Source of the DNA: Clytia hemisphaerica
Lineage: Eukaryota > Cnidaria > Hydrozoa > Leptothecata > Clytiidae
Assembly (NCBI GenBank): GCA_902728285.1
Contig: CACVBU010000751.1
Span: forward strand, 62,001-126,000
DNA: 64,000 nt
Direction of reading: 5' to 3'
A model generated the notes under the pieces. The model was not told the origin of the DNA. It searched no databases and saw nothing but the letters and a program-made list of their open reading frames with translations. The position numbers and the translations under genes are program-made. Every line of letters begins with the position of its first letter. Positions within the stretch are counted from its first letter, which is position 1. Shown here in pieces: positions 39,000 through 51,000 of the stretch.

Positions 39000-40620
39000 A
39001 TGGAAATGCAAGGATTGATATTTCTTTTGATTTATTCGACACAATTTGTTGGAGGTTATGATATTTTCAGTCAGTTATATTACCCATCTAAAGCAAACAC
39101 TTTCTTGGAGGAGGAAATCACCAACGACATCCCTCGTCTTGTCAGTCGATACAGCCGGTATGAAATGAGGACCAGATTTACGGGAAATTATAATGGTTCT
39201 ATGTACACATCACATGAAACGCTCGGTGGCTACGAACAGGAGACGGACAACGAGTTATCGTACGAGACAACTGTCGTCAGGTCGGGAAAACGAATCGTAA
39301 CATTTGTCGGCGTCGAGAAAAAGAAAGTTCAAAAGTCTTCAATGTTTAATCAATACCATAACCTTTATAAAACGAAACAAACGAAAATCCCACAGAAGAG
39401 AAAACAGAAAACGAAGAAGCGTCGAGTGCGGAGAAACGTTTACGGGCGTGATGATCGAACATTCATTCCAGTCAATAACAATTTTGGACTGAAGGAGCCC
39501 TATATATTCACCGTCCGTATCTCGACTGGATGTACCGGTATTTTGATCTCGCCACGTCACGTCTTAACGGCCGCGCATTGCGTACACGATCAAAAGGATT
39601 ACGTGAAACAAACCAAAGACTTGAAAATTGGTTTACTAAAAGATAAGAGCACTTATGAATGGTTGGGCGTTAAAAACATTAAACTATCCAAAGGGTGGAT
39701 TGAGGGCGGTCAACGTAACGGGCCATTTTACGATTACGCTTTACTGAAACTTTCACGTAAACACAGACGTCCGTACATACGGATCAGTATAAGTGAAGAG
39801 AAGCATCATGGATCGGGTGAACGGATTTCGTTCTCGGGTTTTGATGACGACAAACCAACGGGCACCATGTGGTACCGGTCAGTGACTTCATTTATTTTTC
39901 ATTCTCTTCAGATGGAATATCTTTTTATATTTTTGATCAGGGAATTTTGACAAAGTCTAACGTTGTTTGTTCGATTTGTATACTTGTATATTGCTCTTAT
40001 TCTCCAAAGGTAAAGGCTTGCGCGCGCGCTGTGATCGCGCTTTTTCGAGCAAGGCTTCCACGCTATTGGTCAAAAGAAAAATAACACAATTCCATTGGCG
40101 TGATCTGACGTGATCTGAAATGTATTCGACTTTTTTTCGAGTGGGCGCTACATTTTTATGACATAATCTTTTAAGCAAAAAGGATTGAAGCCAAAAGGCG
40201 CGATCGCAGCGCGCGCAAGTGGAGATCGGCCTTAAAGTTGGATTGCCAATTATTTTGACAAAATAGCTAGACGATGATATAACGATAATAATGAAGTCAT
40301 TTCTTATTTCTTTCTTCAGATCTTGCACTGTGGTTGAAGACGATCGGACATTTCTGTACCACTATTGTGATGCTCAACCAGGGTCATCAGGATCAGGTGT
40401 TTACTCATGGGTTTTCGACGAGGAAACAGGACGATGGGAACGAGAATTGGTCGGTGTCTTCTCGGGAAACCGATGGCGAACTTACGACGAATTTTATATT
40501 CGAGTGAAAAACTTCAATGTCGCTGTCCGTCTGACCAGGTATAAGTATGCACAAATCTGTAAATGGCTTGGCTCGAAAATGGCTGCCAAAATATGTAAAG
40601 ATAAAATTGATAGAAACTGA
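39000..40620 (+). CDS. PRSS23: PRSS23-type secreted serine protease
   Basis: Two coding exons, 39000-39877 and 40320-40620, joined in phase 2 (WY-R-SCTVV), give 392 residues; human PRSS23 has 383. A signal peptide covers about residues 1-19. A very basic stretch at 132-145 ending RRVRR is a likely furin-type cleavage site. The S1 fold follows: STGCTGILISPRHVLTAAHC with His193, YDYALL with Asp245, and CDAQPGSSGSGVY with the nucleophile Ser316. The PGxSGSG form instead of GDSGGP is typical of the PRSS23/PRSS35 group; PRSS35 lacks the serine, but here it is kept, so the enzyme should be active. The C-terminus (FNVAVRLTRYKYAQICKWL) also matches PRSS23. An in-frame stretch upstream of the ATG lacks another ATG, which fixes the start. 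The single coding intron carries a small transposon. Confidence 0.92.
40016..40221. mobile_element. MITE in the protease intron
   Basis: The ends are inverted repeats of about 28 bp: CTTGCGCGCGCGCTGTGATC on the left, and the complement of GATCGCAGCGCGCGCAAG on the right. The GC-rich ends stand out in an AT-rich intron. About 206 bp and non-coding; it makes up almost half of the 442-bp intron. Confidence 0.75.
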
Positions 40621-40673
40621 ATGAGAGCGTTCCTCGTTGTTTATAATAGTTAGGTTTAGATTACCGTGTTGTT

Positions 40674-40679
40674 ATTAAA
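40674..40679 (+). promoter_or_regulatory. Poly(A) signal of the PRSS23-type gene
   Basis: ATTAAA 54 nt after the stop codon, the common variant signal. It implies a short 3' UTR. Confidence 0.45.
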
Positions 40680-42957
40680 GATTATTACCCATATTAATTA
40701 ATATATGTATAAAGAGCTTTTTTGTTGTCTCGATGCTGATTGCAATCAGACCAATTTCGCATCGCAATTATTTATCTCATCTCACAGATTCTCGCCAAAA
40801 TCTTTTTTCATCTCCGTAAAGTTCTTTTGACTGTGGCATAAGCTCTTTATCGGTTTGAGGCTCTTAAACAGTGGTTTAATGCTTTCTTTATTTATTACAA
40901 TTTTCCCCTTGTATCATAATGAATATATATTTTAGAAGTCTTGTATATATCAATATCTATTTTCATAGCAGCATAATAAATTGAAAAGTAAACCTGGAAC
41001 CCATCACCAGCTTTGTATAGTCGTCCTTTTTTCACTAGTTAGAGAGTCTGTGTCCAAAGTATGTGAGTGCTTTACGTCTTAACATTTTCTCATCATCTGA
41101 AAATCTTTACACCGTTGGAAAGATATTATCGAAGAGAATAATCTAACCTTGTTTGTTTTTTGAAAAAAAATAAAATACGACAAAACAAAACAGAGATGAC
41201 AGACTTTAATAGTGACAATTACTCACGGGTAAATTGCTTCTCCTGTACCGTTTAAGATCAATTTATTTTCCTGGATAAAATTATACGTGGCTGACATTTG
41301 GTACAAAGGCTTCATGCAAGCCTATCGTCATTTTTGAGACTGATATTTTTAAAAAGGAATTCGATTCTTCTATTTTAGTCCGGGAGCTAGGTCAACTATG
41401 ACAGTCGTAGAGGCACAATCAAACATATATCATCATATAGCACTATGTCTGAAGTTCCCGAATTTACTTGTTTGCTGTCCGAAATTTTCTTGTAGGTGTC
41501 TATTATTTTATTTGAAAGAACTTGAAAAGTAAAAAACAAAAATAATTTGTACGTAAACTAATACATTATCTAATAAAAGACCAAATTGGTACAAATTGCC
41601 TTATATGCGAAAATTTTTGAAGAATTCGGCATTTTGATGACTTTATAGGTAGAGGAACTTGAATAATAACTTTACCAGTAAAGCTGTTAACTGATGTAAG
41701 CGAACAAAAGGGAATAAAAAATCGATGTATGCTTATTAATAGTGATTCTTATAGATAAAGATGCGTTTTTTGAGCTGAAAAATTCTTTTTTACAAAAATC
41801 TGCTTGAGCCATCTTTTACCTACTTTCATACAAAAAAATCTGAAAAAACAATGATCCAATATTTCACAAAGTCCAAAAAACCCGTTTTTCGGGCCAAATT
41901 TGCCCCAGAAATTTTTTTTTCGAAATTCGGGCTCCGTCACATTCGAGGGTTTATAGTTACACATCTTTGTGCAAAAAAATCAGAAAAAACTAATGAGCCA
42001 ATCTCGAGAAAAGCTGGTAACTAACGAATGAACGGACGGACGAACGAACGGACAGAGGTTAATTTATAGGACCTCCACCAGGGTAGGTCCAAAAACTGAA
42101 ATAGAGTCTCTTTGACATTTTTTATAGCAATATATATCGCAGGTCTATTGACCTCTATGAAGACATTTCATGACAGTCAACAGTTTTCAAAAATTCAACA
42201 ATTTTTGTAACGGTTTTCCAAAGACATTTCACTTCATATACCTAAAAACAAGATAATAAAAGACAAAATACTGGTTATCTTTAAGAAAATTGTTCATACT
42301 ATTTTTATTGAAAATATATCTATTTATAATATGGAAGCTTAAATATATACAAAATATTCATACCTGAAATTTAGAGACAGTTTAACCGAAAATCAAAATT
42401 TTGGTGTTGTTTATTTGTTTGAATTATGATTTAGTGGCTTGGTGAAAAAAAAAATTAACCGAAAAGCTTCACTGAGATGTATCCGTAGACTATATAGGTA
42501 TGAGTAAGTTAAAACTTTGGATCGTTATGTCTCCCGATCTAAAAAAAATTAAGAGCACTGGTTCAAATCTTGTTTAGGTAATCGTATGATCCACACGTGA
42601 CTCAAAGGCGGTCAAAATATACTTCATTGTTCTCTAAAGAACTGCACGAAAGGCGTGGTCTCATGAACCTGTTACGACGTTTCAGAACGTACTCGACACC
42701 ATAAAAATGAGTTTTAATATATATTTGTAAAATCTTTTGCTCTAGTTTTCTAGAGGTTCAGGTTATGCCAAGCGATTCGATTCCTTTAATTCGACATATC
42801 GCAACACGACGATTAATTGAAGTATTCTTAGTGTCTGGTACTGATTCTGCTGCCACTCAAGAAATAAATCGATGCCACGAAAACATTTTGTAGTGTCAGT
42901 GAACCTGAAAACCTTCACACGGCAATCCAAATGAAATTCGTAATGACACAATGAAAA
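40680..42957. other. Interval between convergent genes
   Basis: The protease (plus) and MRPL11 (minus) converge here. Apart from a dispersed repeat at 41750-42092 (GGACGGACGAACGAACGG, then a GGACCTCCACCAGGGTAGGT end), only AT-rich sequence is seen. A minus-strand ATTAAA near 42710 could serve MRPL11. Confidence 0.4.
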
Positions 42958-44600
42958 TCAGCTTGCAACAGCACTAATAGATTCTTCCGTCGTCATTTCT
43001 TCACTTCTGTCGTTGATTATTTCGATGCCCATACTATGAGCAGAGTCTATCAGACATTTGCAAACTCCTTGAAGGTCTGTATTCTTAAAACCTTCATCTT
43101 TTCCTTTGACAAGGGCGATCTCGTAAATCTGTTTCAATGTTACGGAACCAATCATCTCACGACCTGAATATAAAGAAAGAAAAAGGGTCTTATTTTTCCA
43201 AATAAGTTTCAGTTCATCGACAGTGATATTCATATGGTGGTTGGATCACGAGATCAATCAACGGGCAAGAAAGCCATGGGAAACACTTACCAGGGTTGGA
43301 AGAGCCTTTTTCGACACCAGCAGCTTGTTTCAAGAAGAAGGTTGCAGGTGGCTGACTGATCGTAAAGTCAAATTTGCGGTCCTAAAAGTAATGATTGAAA
43401 TAAAAGGTCTTTTTGTATGAAAAATAAAACATGCTTGGTCAAGTTTCTCGCTTATGTTTTATTGCAATTATAATTTATAATCGCACGATGAGTTATTTTT
43501 TCTTATTTGGCACGCCCTCAAAGAGAGCAATTAATCGTTAATTGCATTCTGTAGAGAGCAATTAATCGTTAATCAAACTCTCCGATGCCACTCCAATGTT
43601 TACAAAATTGCTTTTAATGTTTTTTCTTGCACTTTTTTTTGCATCGAACGTTTTAATTGCATTCGAAATTTATTTTGTGAGAAAGAAAACCAATAAACAA
43701 CAATAAAAGAAAGACACAGAGAGAGGAGAAAAAACTCTCAGTGTAATTTCTGTAATTTACTTTCCTGACTGGGAAAAGTAGTGACAGCCATTGTGCGATT
43801 AGCTCGTAATCACATAATAACTCGTTCAATTCGAAAATTGCACTCGTGATTTTTTTGTTTTTTCGGACTCGGAAAATTAATAACAAAAAAATCACTCGTG
43901 CAATTATAACCGAATTGCACTCGTTATCATGTAATTACATATACTAAGTTGGTTTTAGTCCTGGAAACTTTACTGTGCTCTACCTACGTTAGAGTATTGG
44001 AGAGGAATAATCTGAAGTTTAAAATGTCCTTACTTTCAGTCCATTGAAGACTTAGAAACGGAAGACTGTACAATTCGATACCCAATGAACTGGATGAGAG
44101 GGAGGAAAACTGAGTACAAAATCACATGATACGGTTGAGCAAACTGACCTTGTAAACGACACGCGTTGGTATGGGAACTCCTTGTTTGTAATCTTTCGTT
44201 CGTTCGTTGAAATCCTTACAAAATTGCATGATATTGATACCACGCTGAAATGACATTGCAATAGCTTTTACCCTTTAGAGTTTTGAGGGAAACAAAAAGT
44301 ATTCAAAAGTTTAGCATTTTTGCTTGTGGTTTTACTTAAAGTAGCCTTTATAATTTGAAGAGAGTCGAGCCCAGTCTCAACACATTCTATCAAATGTAAA
44401 GTGCGAAACAAACTCGTGTCTAAATGATGTGGGGCTCCGAAAATCAATCCTGCATTCTACGACACACATGGATGTCATAATATAATAATTCATACAAAAA
44501 GACTAACCTGCCCAAGGGCGGGACCAAGTGGTGGCGAAGGGGCGGCTTTTCCTGCTGCGACATACATCTTCAACACTCCAGATAATTTCTTTTGCGCCAT
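42958..44600 (-). CDS. MRPL11: Mitochondrial large-subunit ribosomal protein L11
   Basis: Four coding exons, 44508-44600, 44149-44244, 43291-43381 and 42958-43163, all GT-AG and in phase, give 161 residues. The N-terminal L11 domain has the signature [20 protein letters not shown], cut by intron 1 after GQ, followed by [19 protein letters not shown]. The C-terminal RNA-binding domain has [20 protein letters not shown] and [12 protein letters not shown]11 forms the GTPase-associated centre of the large ribosomal subunit with 23S-like rRNA; the closest match is the mitochondrial form. The protein starts directly with the L11 fold, so any import signal must be the short basic N-terminus ([20 protein letters not shown]). 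The human protein is about 30 residues longer, mainly at the C-terminus. An acceptor-like TTTTTACAG ends 25 nt before the ATG. Confidence 0.93.
43460..43935. mobile_element. Inverted-repeat element in MRPL11 intron 2
   Basis: ATTGCAATTATAATTTATAA with GCACGATGAGTTATTTTTT on the left mirrors AAAAAAATCACTCGTGCAAT with ATAACCGAATTGCACTCG on the right. The palindromic unit AGAGAGCAATTAATCGTTAA is duplicated at 43532-43580. Non-coding; it fills most of the 766-bp intron. Confidence 0.45.
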
Positions 44601-44756
44601 TTCTTTTTCTATCTATTGTTTTTCACTGTAAAAATAAGGTGGAAAACTGTTCATTAAGCATTTGAGAACAAATACATCATTAGATTTTTGAAATGGTCCA
44701 AATCAAAAATTCCAGGAAAAGACATTAAATATTGTTACCGGAAAATACGACACTTT

Positions 44757-44762
44757 TTTATT
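44757..44762 (-). promoter_or_regulatory. Poly(A) signal of the six-helix membrane protein gene
   Basis: AATAAA on the minus strand, 125 nt after the stop codon at 44887 and only about 130 nt upstream of the probable first base of the MRPL11 exon. The two genes are very close. Confidence 0.45.
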
Positions 44763-44886
44763 TCATTTTTTAAACTATACACAGTAACCTGCAACATTAT
44801 ACATTACATACATTAAAAAAATCTCATCATCCAACAAAAAAACGTTCAAAACTTAACCATGCGCAAAAGAAATTTTCGTCTGCATC

Positions 44887-45498
44887 TTAAAATAACTTGC
44901 ATCCATAGACAAAGGCGAGCAGTGTTATAGGGAAGACAATGTAGGCGTACGGTCGAACGCGCAACACATATTTATGATCAATTTCCATGGTGTAGAAATG
45001 CAAGATACTGGAGGAAAGACCGAATAAGGAGAGTTGGAACCAACCGATATACGAGAAATATCCAAGTGATAAGACGACCTGCGCCATGATGCCAAGCAAA
45101 ATGGAAATCTTTTTTATCTGTTCACTGTTCCAATCAAAAAATGTTGAAATTCGAGGAATGTTTTTGCTTCCGTAATACTTGAGCGTCGAATACACGGCAT
45201 GAATCCAGAGTTGGACGACAGCGCTCCATAATAATGCATATCTTACACGTTTTTTATAGATCGGGAAAAATGAAAATGCCAATACAGTAAGACCAGATAG
45301 AGACAGCGCTTTGTTCATTTCAACCAAGAATTTGTCAACACCTTCTTGGAAAGTCAGTAACCGTAAAAGATTTGAAGGAACCAGCCGACCGGTGAATTTG
45401 TCGTACATTGTGTAAAATAATACAAATGAAACGAAGATCAAAACACTGGTTTCCAATGGTGTGAGTGAAATCAAAAGCCTAGTGACCAATGACTTCAT
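44887..45498 (-). CDS. Unrecognised multi-pass membrane protein, 203 aa
   Basis: One coding exon of 203 residues that I cannot assign to a named family. Hydrophobic segments lie at about 12-31, 64-80, 86-106, 130-150, 151-170 and 184-201, so five or six membrane helices are likely. Distinct conserved-looking stretches are LWSAVVQLWIHAVYSTLKYY (helix 3) and HFYTMEIDHKYVLRVRPYAY, which joins helices 5 and 6. There is no signal peptide cleavage site and no known catalytic motif. That it is a real gene is supported by its length, the steady codon pattern, a strong 3' acceptor (CTCGTTTCAG at 45544) 45 nt before the ATG, a poly(A) signal, and its place in a same-strand run between ELAC1 and MRPL11. 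No function is proposed. Confidence 0.8.
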   Translation of the reverse strand: MKSLVTRLLISLTPLETSVLIFVSFVLFYTMYDKFTGRLVPSNLLRLLTFQEGVDKFLVEMNKALSLSGLTVLAFSFFPIYKKRVRYALLWSAVVQLWIHAVYSTLKYYGSKNIPRISTFFDWNSEQIKKISILLGIMAQVVLSLGYFSYIGWFQLSLFGLSSSILHFYTMEIDHKYVLRVRPYAYIVFPITLLAFVYGCKLF

Positions 45499-46054
45499 TT
45501 TGTTGTTTTTTTGTTTAATTCTTGTTGTGTTGTTGGTATAACTCTGAAACGAGAAAGTGGAAAGTCTAATTTATTTATTTTATAAGATTTACAAGAATTT
45601 GCATTTCAATGAACCTATTTCCGTGGTAAATACTTATAAACACGAAAGTTACTGGTTTTCCCCAAAGTTAGTTTTTTTCTAATTAAACAACAGTACAGAT
45701 GTTGCCACGCCCATGACAAAATATGTTTATGAAAATATAACGAGCAAATTCATCTGTAGCACAGCAATGACTTCTTGATGTGACATCAACTGGCTTGACG
45801 GAGCACAGATGCACAGATAAACATTGATCAATGTTTCTTGGTTTTTTGATTTAACAGATCTTTGAGTAGCGGATCATAATATTAGTTTTTCAACGATGCA
45901 TCGTTGCATTTGAAAACGATGTGATATAATGACAAACATGATGAATTACGCCTACACTGTTGAATCCAAGGGAGAAGCGCAGACATATCGAGCTTGCTAT
46001 CTTACTCACACCTTACTCCGAAGGCTTCCTCGCCATTCAAAACATCTTTCACTT

Positions 46055-47562
46055 TCATCGAGGTAACAACACAGGTACAACCATGAGATCAGCGGCAGCA
46101 AGTACATTATCCGAACCAAAAGTCTCCTTGGCTTCTTGCACCAGAATGGTGTTGGTCTCTTCTTCACTGTATCGCTGACTGAAATGTGTCAAGATCAACT
46201 TCTGCGCTTCGATGGTGCACGCAAATTTACCCGCCATACCTGGAAAAGAAACCAATAAGGCAAGATAAGAAATTATTAGTGATAAAGTTAGCGTTTGGAA
46301 AAGTCGACGGTTATTACTCCAAATATGTAATTAATTACTTTTGGGAATGCGTGTAGGATCTTGATGTGATGTTAATGTTAATCTGTTGTGTCGAGAAGAA
46401 TAAAATAGAAGAACTTTTTTAAAAAAAGCTTTGAAACATTTTAATCCAACACAACGAACCTGCAGTCGAATGCCCATGAGCAAGACATTTTTCAAAATCT
46501 GCATTTTCATTGGTTGCCTCGTGAATCAAAATGGTAGCACCACGTGCTAAATCACCGATAGCCGAAGGATCGTGAGTATCACCGAGATGGACGATTTTCC
46601 TTCCTGGTCTGTCGGGACCTAAACAATCATTGGGTGAAATGACAGTTCCATCGTCGAGGGTGATTGATTCACCATTTTTGATTTTCCCATAAAGTGGACC
46701 TGCTGGGACACCTTTCTTCTTCAAGATAGTGACATCTAGTTTTCCAGGAATGTTATCCTCACACAATACATAACCTAAGCAAGGCACAGTGTGTTTTATA
46801 TCAGCTGCATAAACATTGAATCTGTCCATATAACAAACATGATAGAAACCTTCTTCGTTTTTCTCAATGATGTGGTTCGTGTCAACTTCGTTAGGGTGGG
46901 GTGGGAATTCGCGTTTCGAAAAATCAGACAGTTTCTGCCAGTATTCACTGTCTATTTCAATGTCACAATTCTCCATAAATTCTGGAACAAGTAAATGAAA
47001 AAGTAGGATAAGCAATGAATGGTAAACAGTCTATTGAAATAAGTCTCCTTGTCATATATCTTTTTCAGTAAACATAAACATGATTCAATGTTCCTTGACT
47101 CACAAAACGCAAACGTTCTTAAACGAGAATAAAAAGTAGACTGCACTGTTGATTTAAAGGGTGACGCGAAATTAAGAAAGCAGTCATACCTTGAATATCT
47201 GGCAATTTTATTTCATGCACCGTGAAAGAATAAGAGAGATTTGAGAAAGACAGACTTAATGAACATCTCAAGAAGTTTTTCAATCCCATGGGACCATAAA
47301 CATCTAAATGTTGTCCCTCCACGGCTTGACTGATGGTGCACATCATGCCTGGCAACCCAAACATGTGATCACCATGCAAATGAGTGATAAACACAGAGCT
47401 AATCTTGGCTGGCCGAATTTTGCTTTTCTGTATTTGTATTTGACCACCTTCACCGCAATCAAACAACCAAACAGAACCAGAATCCATCCGGATTGCAGTG
47501 CACGAAGAACATCTCTTCGGTGAGGGAAATGCAGAACCAGTGCCAAGAAAATGTATTTCCAT
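46055..47562 (-). CDS. ELAC1: Short-form tRNase Z (ELAC1)
   Basis: Three coding exons, 47190-47562, 46460-46981 and 46055-46239, in phase, give 359 residues; human ELAC1 has 363. This metallo-beta-lactamase-fold endonuclease removes the 3' trailer of precursor tRNAs (in human cells the short form also repairs tRNA ends). Visible motifs: FLGTGSAFPSPKR at the N-terminus, the zinc motif HLHGDH at residues 61-66, YGPMGL, the GPLYGKIKNG segment, HLGDT, LIHEATNENADFEKC followed by HGHST, and LTHFSQRY near the C-terminus. All metal-binding motifs are intact. The ATG at 47562 is the first in frame after a strong acceptor (CCCTTTACAG, exon start 47588). The next gene downstream on the same strand starts 557 nt after the stop. 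Confidence 0.95.
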
Positions 47563-47831
47563 TATTTTTATATTTTTCAATTTAATCTCTGTAAAGGGAA
47601 AGAAGAATAGCTCAATTCATATTTAATGATGTATGTGTTAATTAAAGCGTTTTTATAAACAAATTGCACAAATAGAACAAAATATTATCACTGAGAAATC
47701 TTTGATATGAATGAATATACACTTCTGATTGGGTTAAACATTTTACGCACAAGGTAATTGCTTCAGATTGTAGCATAAAACTTAGTCAGCTTGCATCAAG
47801 GAGGTTCGTAGACATGAACAGTTCAAGGTAT

Positions 47832-47837
47832 TTTATT
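47832..47837 (-). promoter_or_regulatory. Poly(A) signal of AHSA1
   Basis: AATAAA on the minus strand, 207 nt after the AHSA1 stop codon and about 245 nt before the ELAC1 first visible exon start. Confidence 0.4.
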
Positions 47838-48043
47838 AACCGTTAATGACTCTACAATAATGTCAAAGTGGCAAAAACAATAAAGAAAACTTGACAGTAC
47901 ATAAATAATAATCTGTTGTGTAAAAAAATCAATCTAGAATTCTTAAAAATCATGGGTACTATGAATTTCACATTTTCTCTTTGGGGTAAAGAAAAGTTCC
48001 TTTCCATCAAGTAACTGCCATTTTGCTAAAAATCAAATCAACA

Positions 48044-51000
48044 TCAAAACAAAGAAGCACCAAAACCAAAAATCTGTTTAATGGGTCCGAAAAAATACTG
48101 TTTCCATCCTTGTTCAGTGCGTGTTTTATCAAATCCAGGAACACCAGTTTGTGTAAGTTTTAATAAAGTATCTCCAGATTTCTCCTCTAATTCTATCGTC
48201 ACTGTCGAAAATAAGCCTAAGGGGAAAGAAAATGTATAATTAATTCCATTAACTATATCCAGTAGATCCACGTTCAAGAAGAAAAAGAAAAAGAAGAACA
48301 TTATCGATCTAGTGATTGTGAGAGATTTGAGGTTTGCTGTGTTTTTAAAACTTTTGAAATTGTGGTACAGAAAAAAAACATTGAATACCTTCGGACCATT
48401 CTTTGAACCTCCATTGTTGTACTATTTTCTTGCCCACATCCTTAAACAAGAAAAAAAAAACATCAGATGACGTTTGTATCAAACAACTTACCGAAATTCT
48501 AAAGAATTATTCAAAGAAGAAATAATTGACACAACTTACAAGTTGGATATATTTTCCAGTGATGTTTCCATTCATCAGGATGAATTCTCCACCAACTTTT
48601 GGTTCTGAAGTGCACGTGGACCGTGTGAACATGCATAAACGCTACAACAAAACAGGAAAGAGATGTGAATATTTTTTACAGTCCACTTCCGAAAAAATGC
48701 CACCAAGTTAAAAACAATCAATTTGCAAGAACTAGTTTAAAATCTAAAGATTTTACCTCTGATTGAGTTAAAGTGTGGTAAATCTCTTCTGACCTCGTTT
48801 TGAATTCTTCTGATACGGTGATAGTAACTCCATCTGTCTTTTCTGGAATTCCAAAAGATTAAGTGAAAACTGGTGAGGTCTCTCTTTACTCTCAAATTTA
48901 GCTTTTTTTGGATATGACTAGATAGCAACTTCAAAAGTTACTTAGATTTAAAAAACTTTAATGATTATTATGAAGACTGAATTTGATTTCAATGCAAATA
49001 CAAAAGAATATTCTTTTAAGAATAATTAACATAAGATAAAGCTTACTTTCTTTATTGACATTCAAATTTTTCATTTGATCGCTAACCTGAAATAGAACAA
49101 CAAACAAAATGATAAGATGATTCAAATAATTCAATATTTTAGCAAGGTTTGAATTTATTGACAATCAGCTACCCCTCTGAAAAAAGAGTAAGGTTGCATT
49201 GGGGGTTGATATTGAACTTACTTTTTTCTTTTTCATGTTACCTTAAACTGTTTTGCTGCTTCTTTTGTACCAGTTGGAGCTGCGTTGATATTTGAAGCAT
49301 CTTTGGTTGGTAACACCATTCCCTTTGTGTATTCTGAAAGAATAAAAACCAGTAAGTGCATAAATATATTTGTCAAATAAAGAACTAGGACAAGTGAGGG
49401 ATCTGTCCATCTTTCTTCATGGTTCTCTGTTATGAATATTTTACTCTATTTCACTTAAAAATGTAAACAATGTGCTGCTTTAAATTGAAACCCACCTGCT
49501 CTCAGGGCATCTATATATTCGGCACATTTATCCTGACACATTTTAATTCCATTTTCACGTATCATTTGTTTCAGTTTATCTGCATTCTTCGAATCTCCCT
49601 TGGCTGCAACAACAACCTTAACAAGACAAGAGACAAGATTTAGACAGGCCTGGAAAAATAAAAAGATAATAATAATGAATCAGGGTATACTCTAAGAGCA
49701 AATTAGAAACTAGAGAGCTTACATCGATTTCGTCGGCAGTATTTTCGTCACTGAGGTTAGGGATGGATATAGTACCCTTATAATCGAGTTCACTCCCATT
49801 TAATTGACCTATAAAGGAATCATAGTGGTCAGTGATGTCCTAAAATGTTTTTTAAAGCTTTTAGTAACACATTTCTCTTTCTGTTAATTTCAATGTTAGT
49901 GTGAAGTGCTGTGACCACATAGGCTGTGACAAAAAATACAAAATTTATCTTCTAATGGTATATTATGTTTTATTTATTTAAATCATAAAATAAATCCAAA
50001 TAAAAATTTCTGTACCTTTATAAGCAAACTTCAGCTCCCATTCATAAAAAAATATCAGTTTGCCTTTTCGGTTGCTGAAAGAAAAATCAATTTTTTTTCA
50101 AGGATTGAAAGCCATCAAGAGTAAAAAAAGAGGTATTCAAATATTCAATATTTCAAGCAATAAAACTCAATCATCCTGCTTTGATTTTCAGCTACATAGA
50201 TGCAACTTGATGTCACTGGACGGTCTATGCAGTTCACTTACTTGATGGTTGCTTCACCGGTCACATCTTTCACTTCATCAATCTGCCAACTTCCTAAACT
50301 CAGAAACAATGTTTAAAGTGAATTGAAAAATAAACCTCAAAAAAATTGTCTTTTAATAATCACTGAGATTTCCAGGATACTACTTTAAAATATATGAATG
50401 AGAGGACAATCTGTCCACATCTGATGATTGGTTTGTGCCTTAAAGACTGTTTTTAACATGTGATTTTAATTTTTGAAGATGGATATATGATATGAAACAA
50501 AGGATAATGTACCTTCTCCTGTTTCTTCTTTAACTGACATAAATAATTTCTTCAGTTTATCCTTTGACCAAGCTGTAGCATCTCTTTCTGTCCTGAATCC
50601 ATAACAACAACAATATTTTAAAGATAAATCCAATTCTAGGATAAGCGATAAAGTCGTCAGCTCAATCAAACATACAGACAATAAGGAATCGCATGAATAA
50701 CTAATTACTCTAGCAGAAATTTTGTTAATGATAACATCATATAATGGATTTGTTTTATCTAGGTATAAAATAATTTAAGGTTCCTTGACAAAAAACTTTT
50801 GAGTTTTTTATCAAATACCGATGAAAAAGCAATTATTGGGACGAAAATCTTTTTCAGCCAATTTCTACTGACAAAGTCCACTGAAATCATGTAATTTTAT
50901 TTGCTTTCACCTTCAGGCACAAATTTATTTTAAAAATAATTAATCGCATCATTCTAACTTTCCTTTTGATTTTAATAATATATCAATGCGGGTATGAAAA

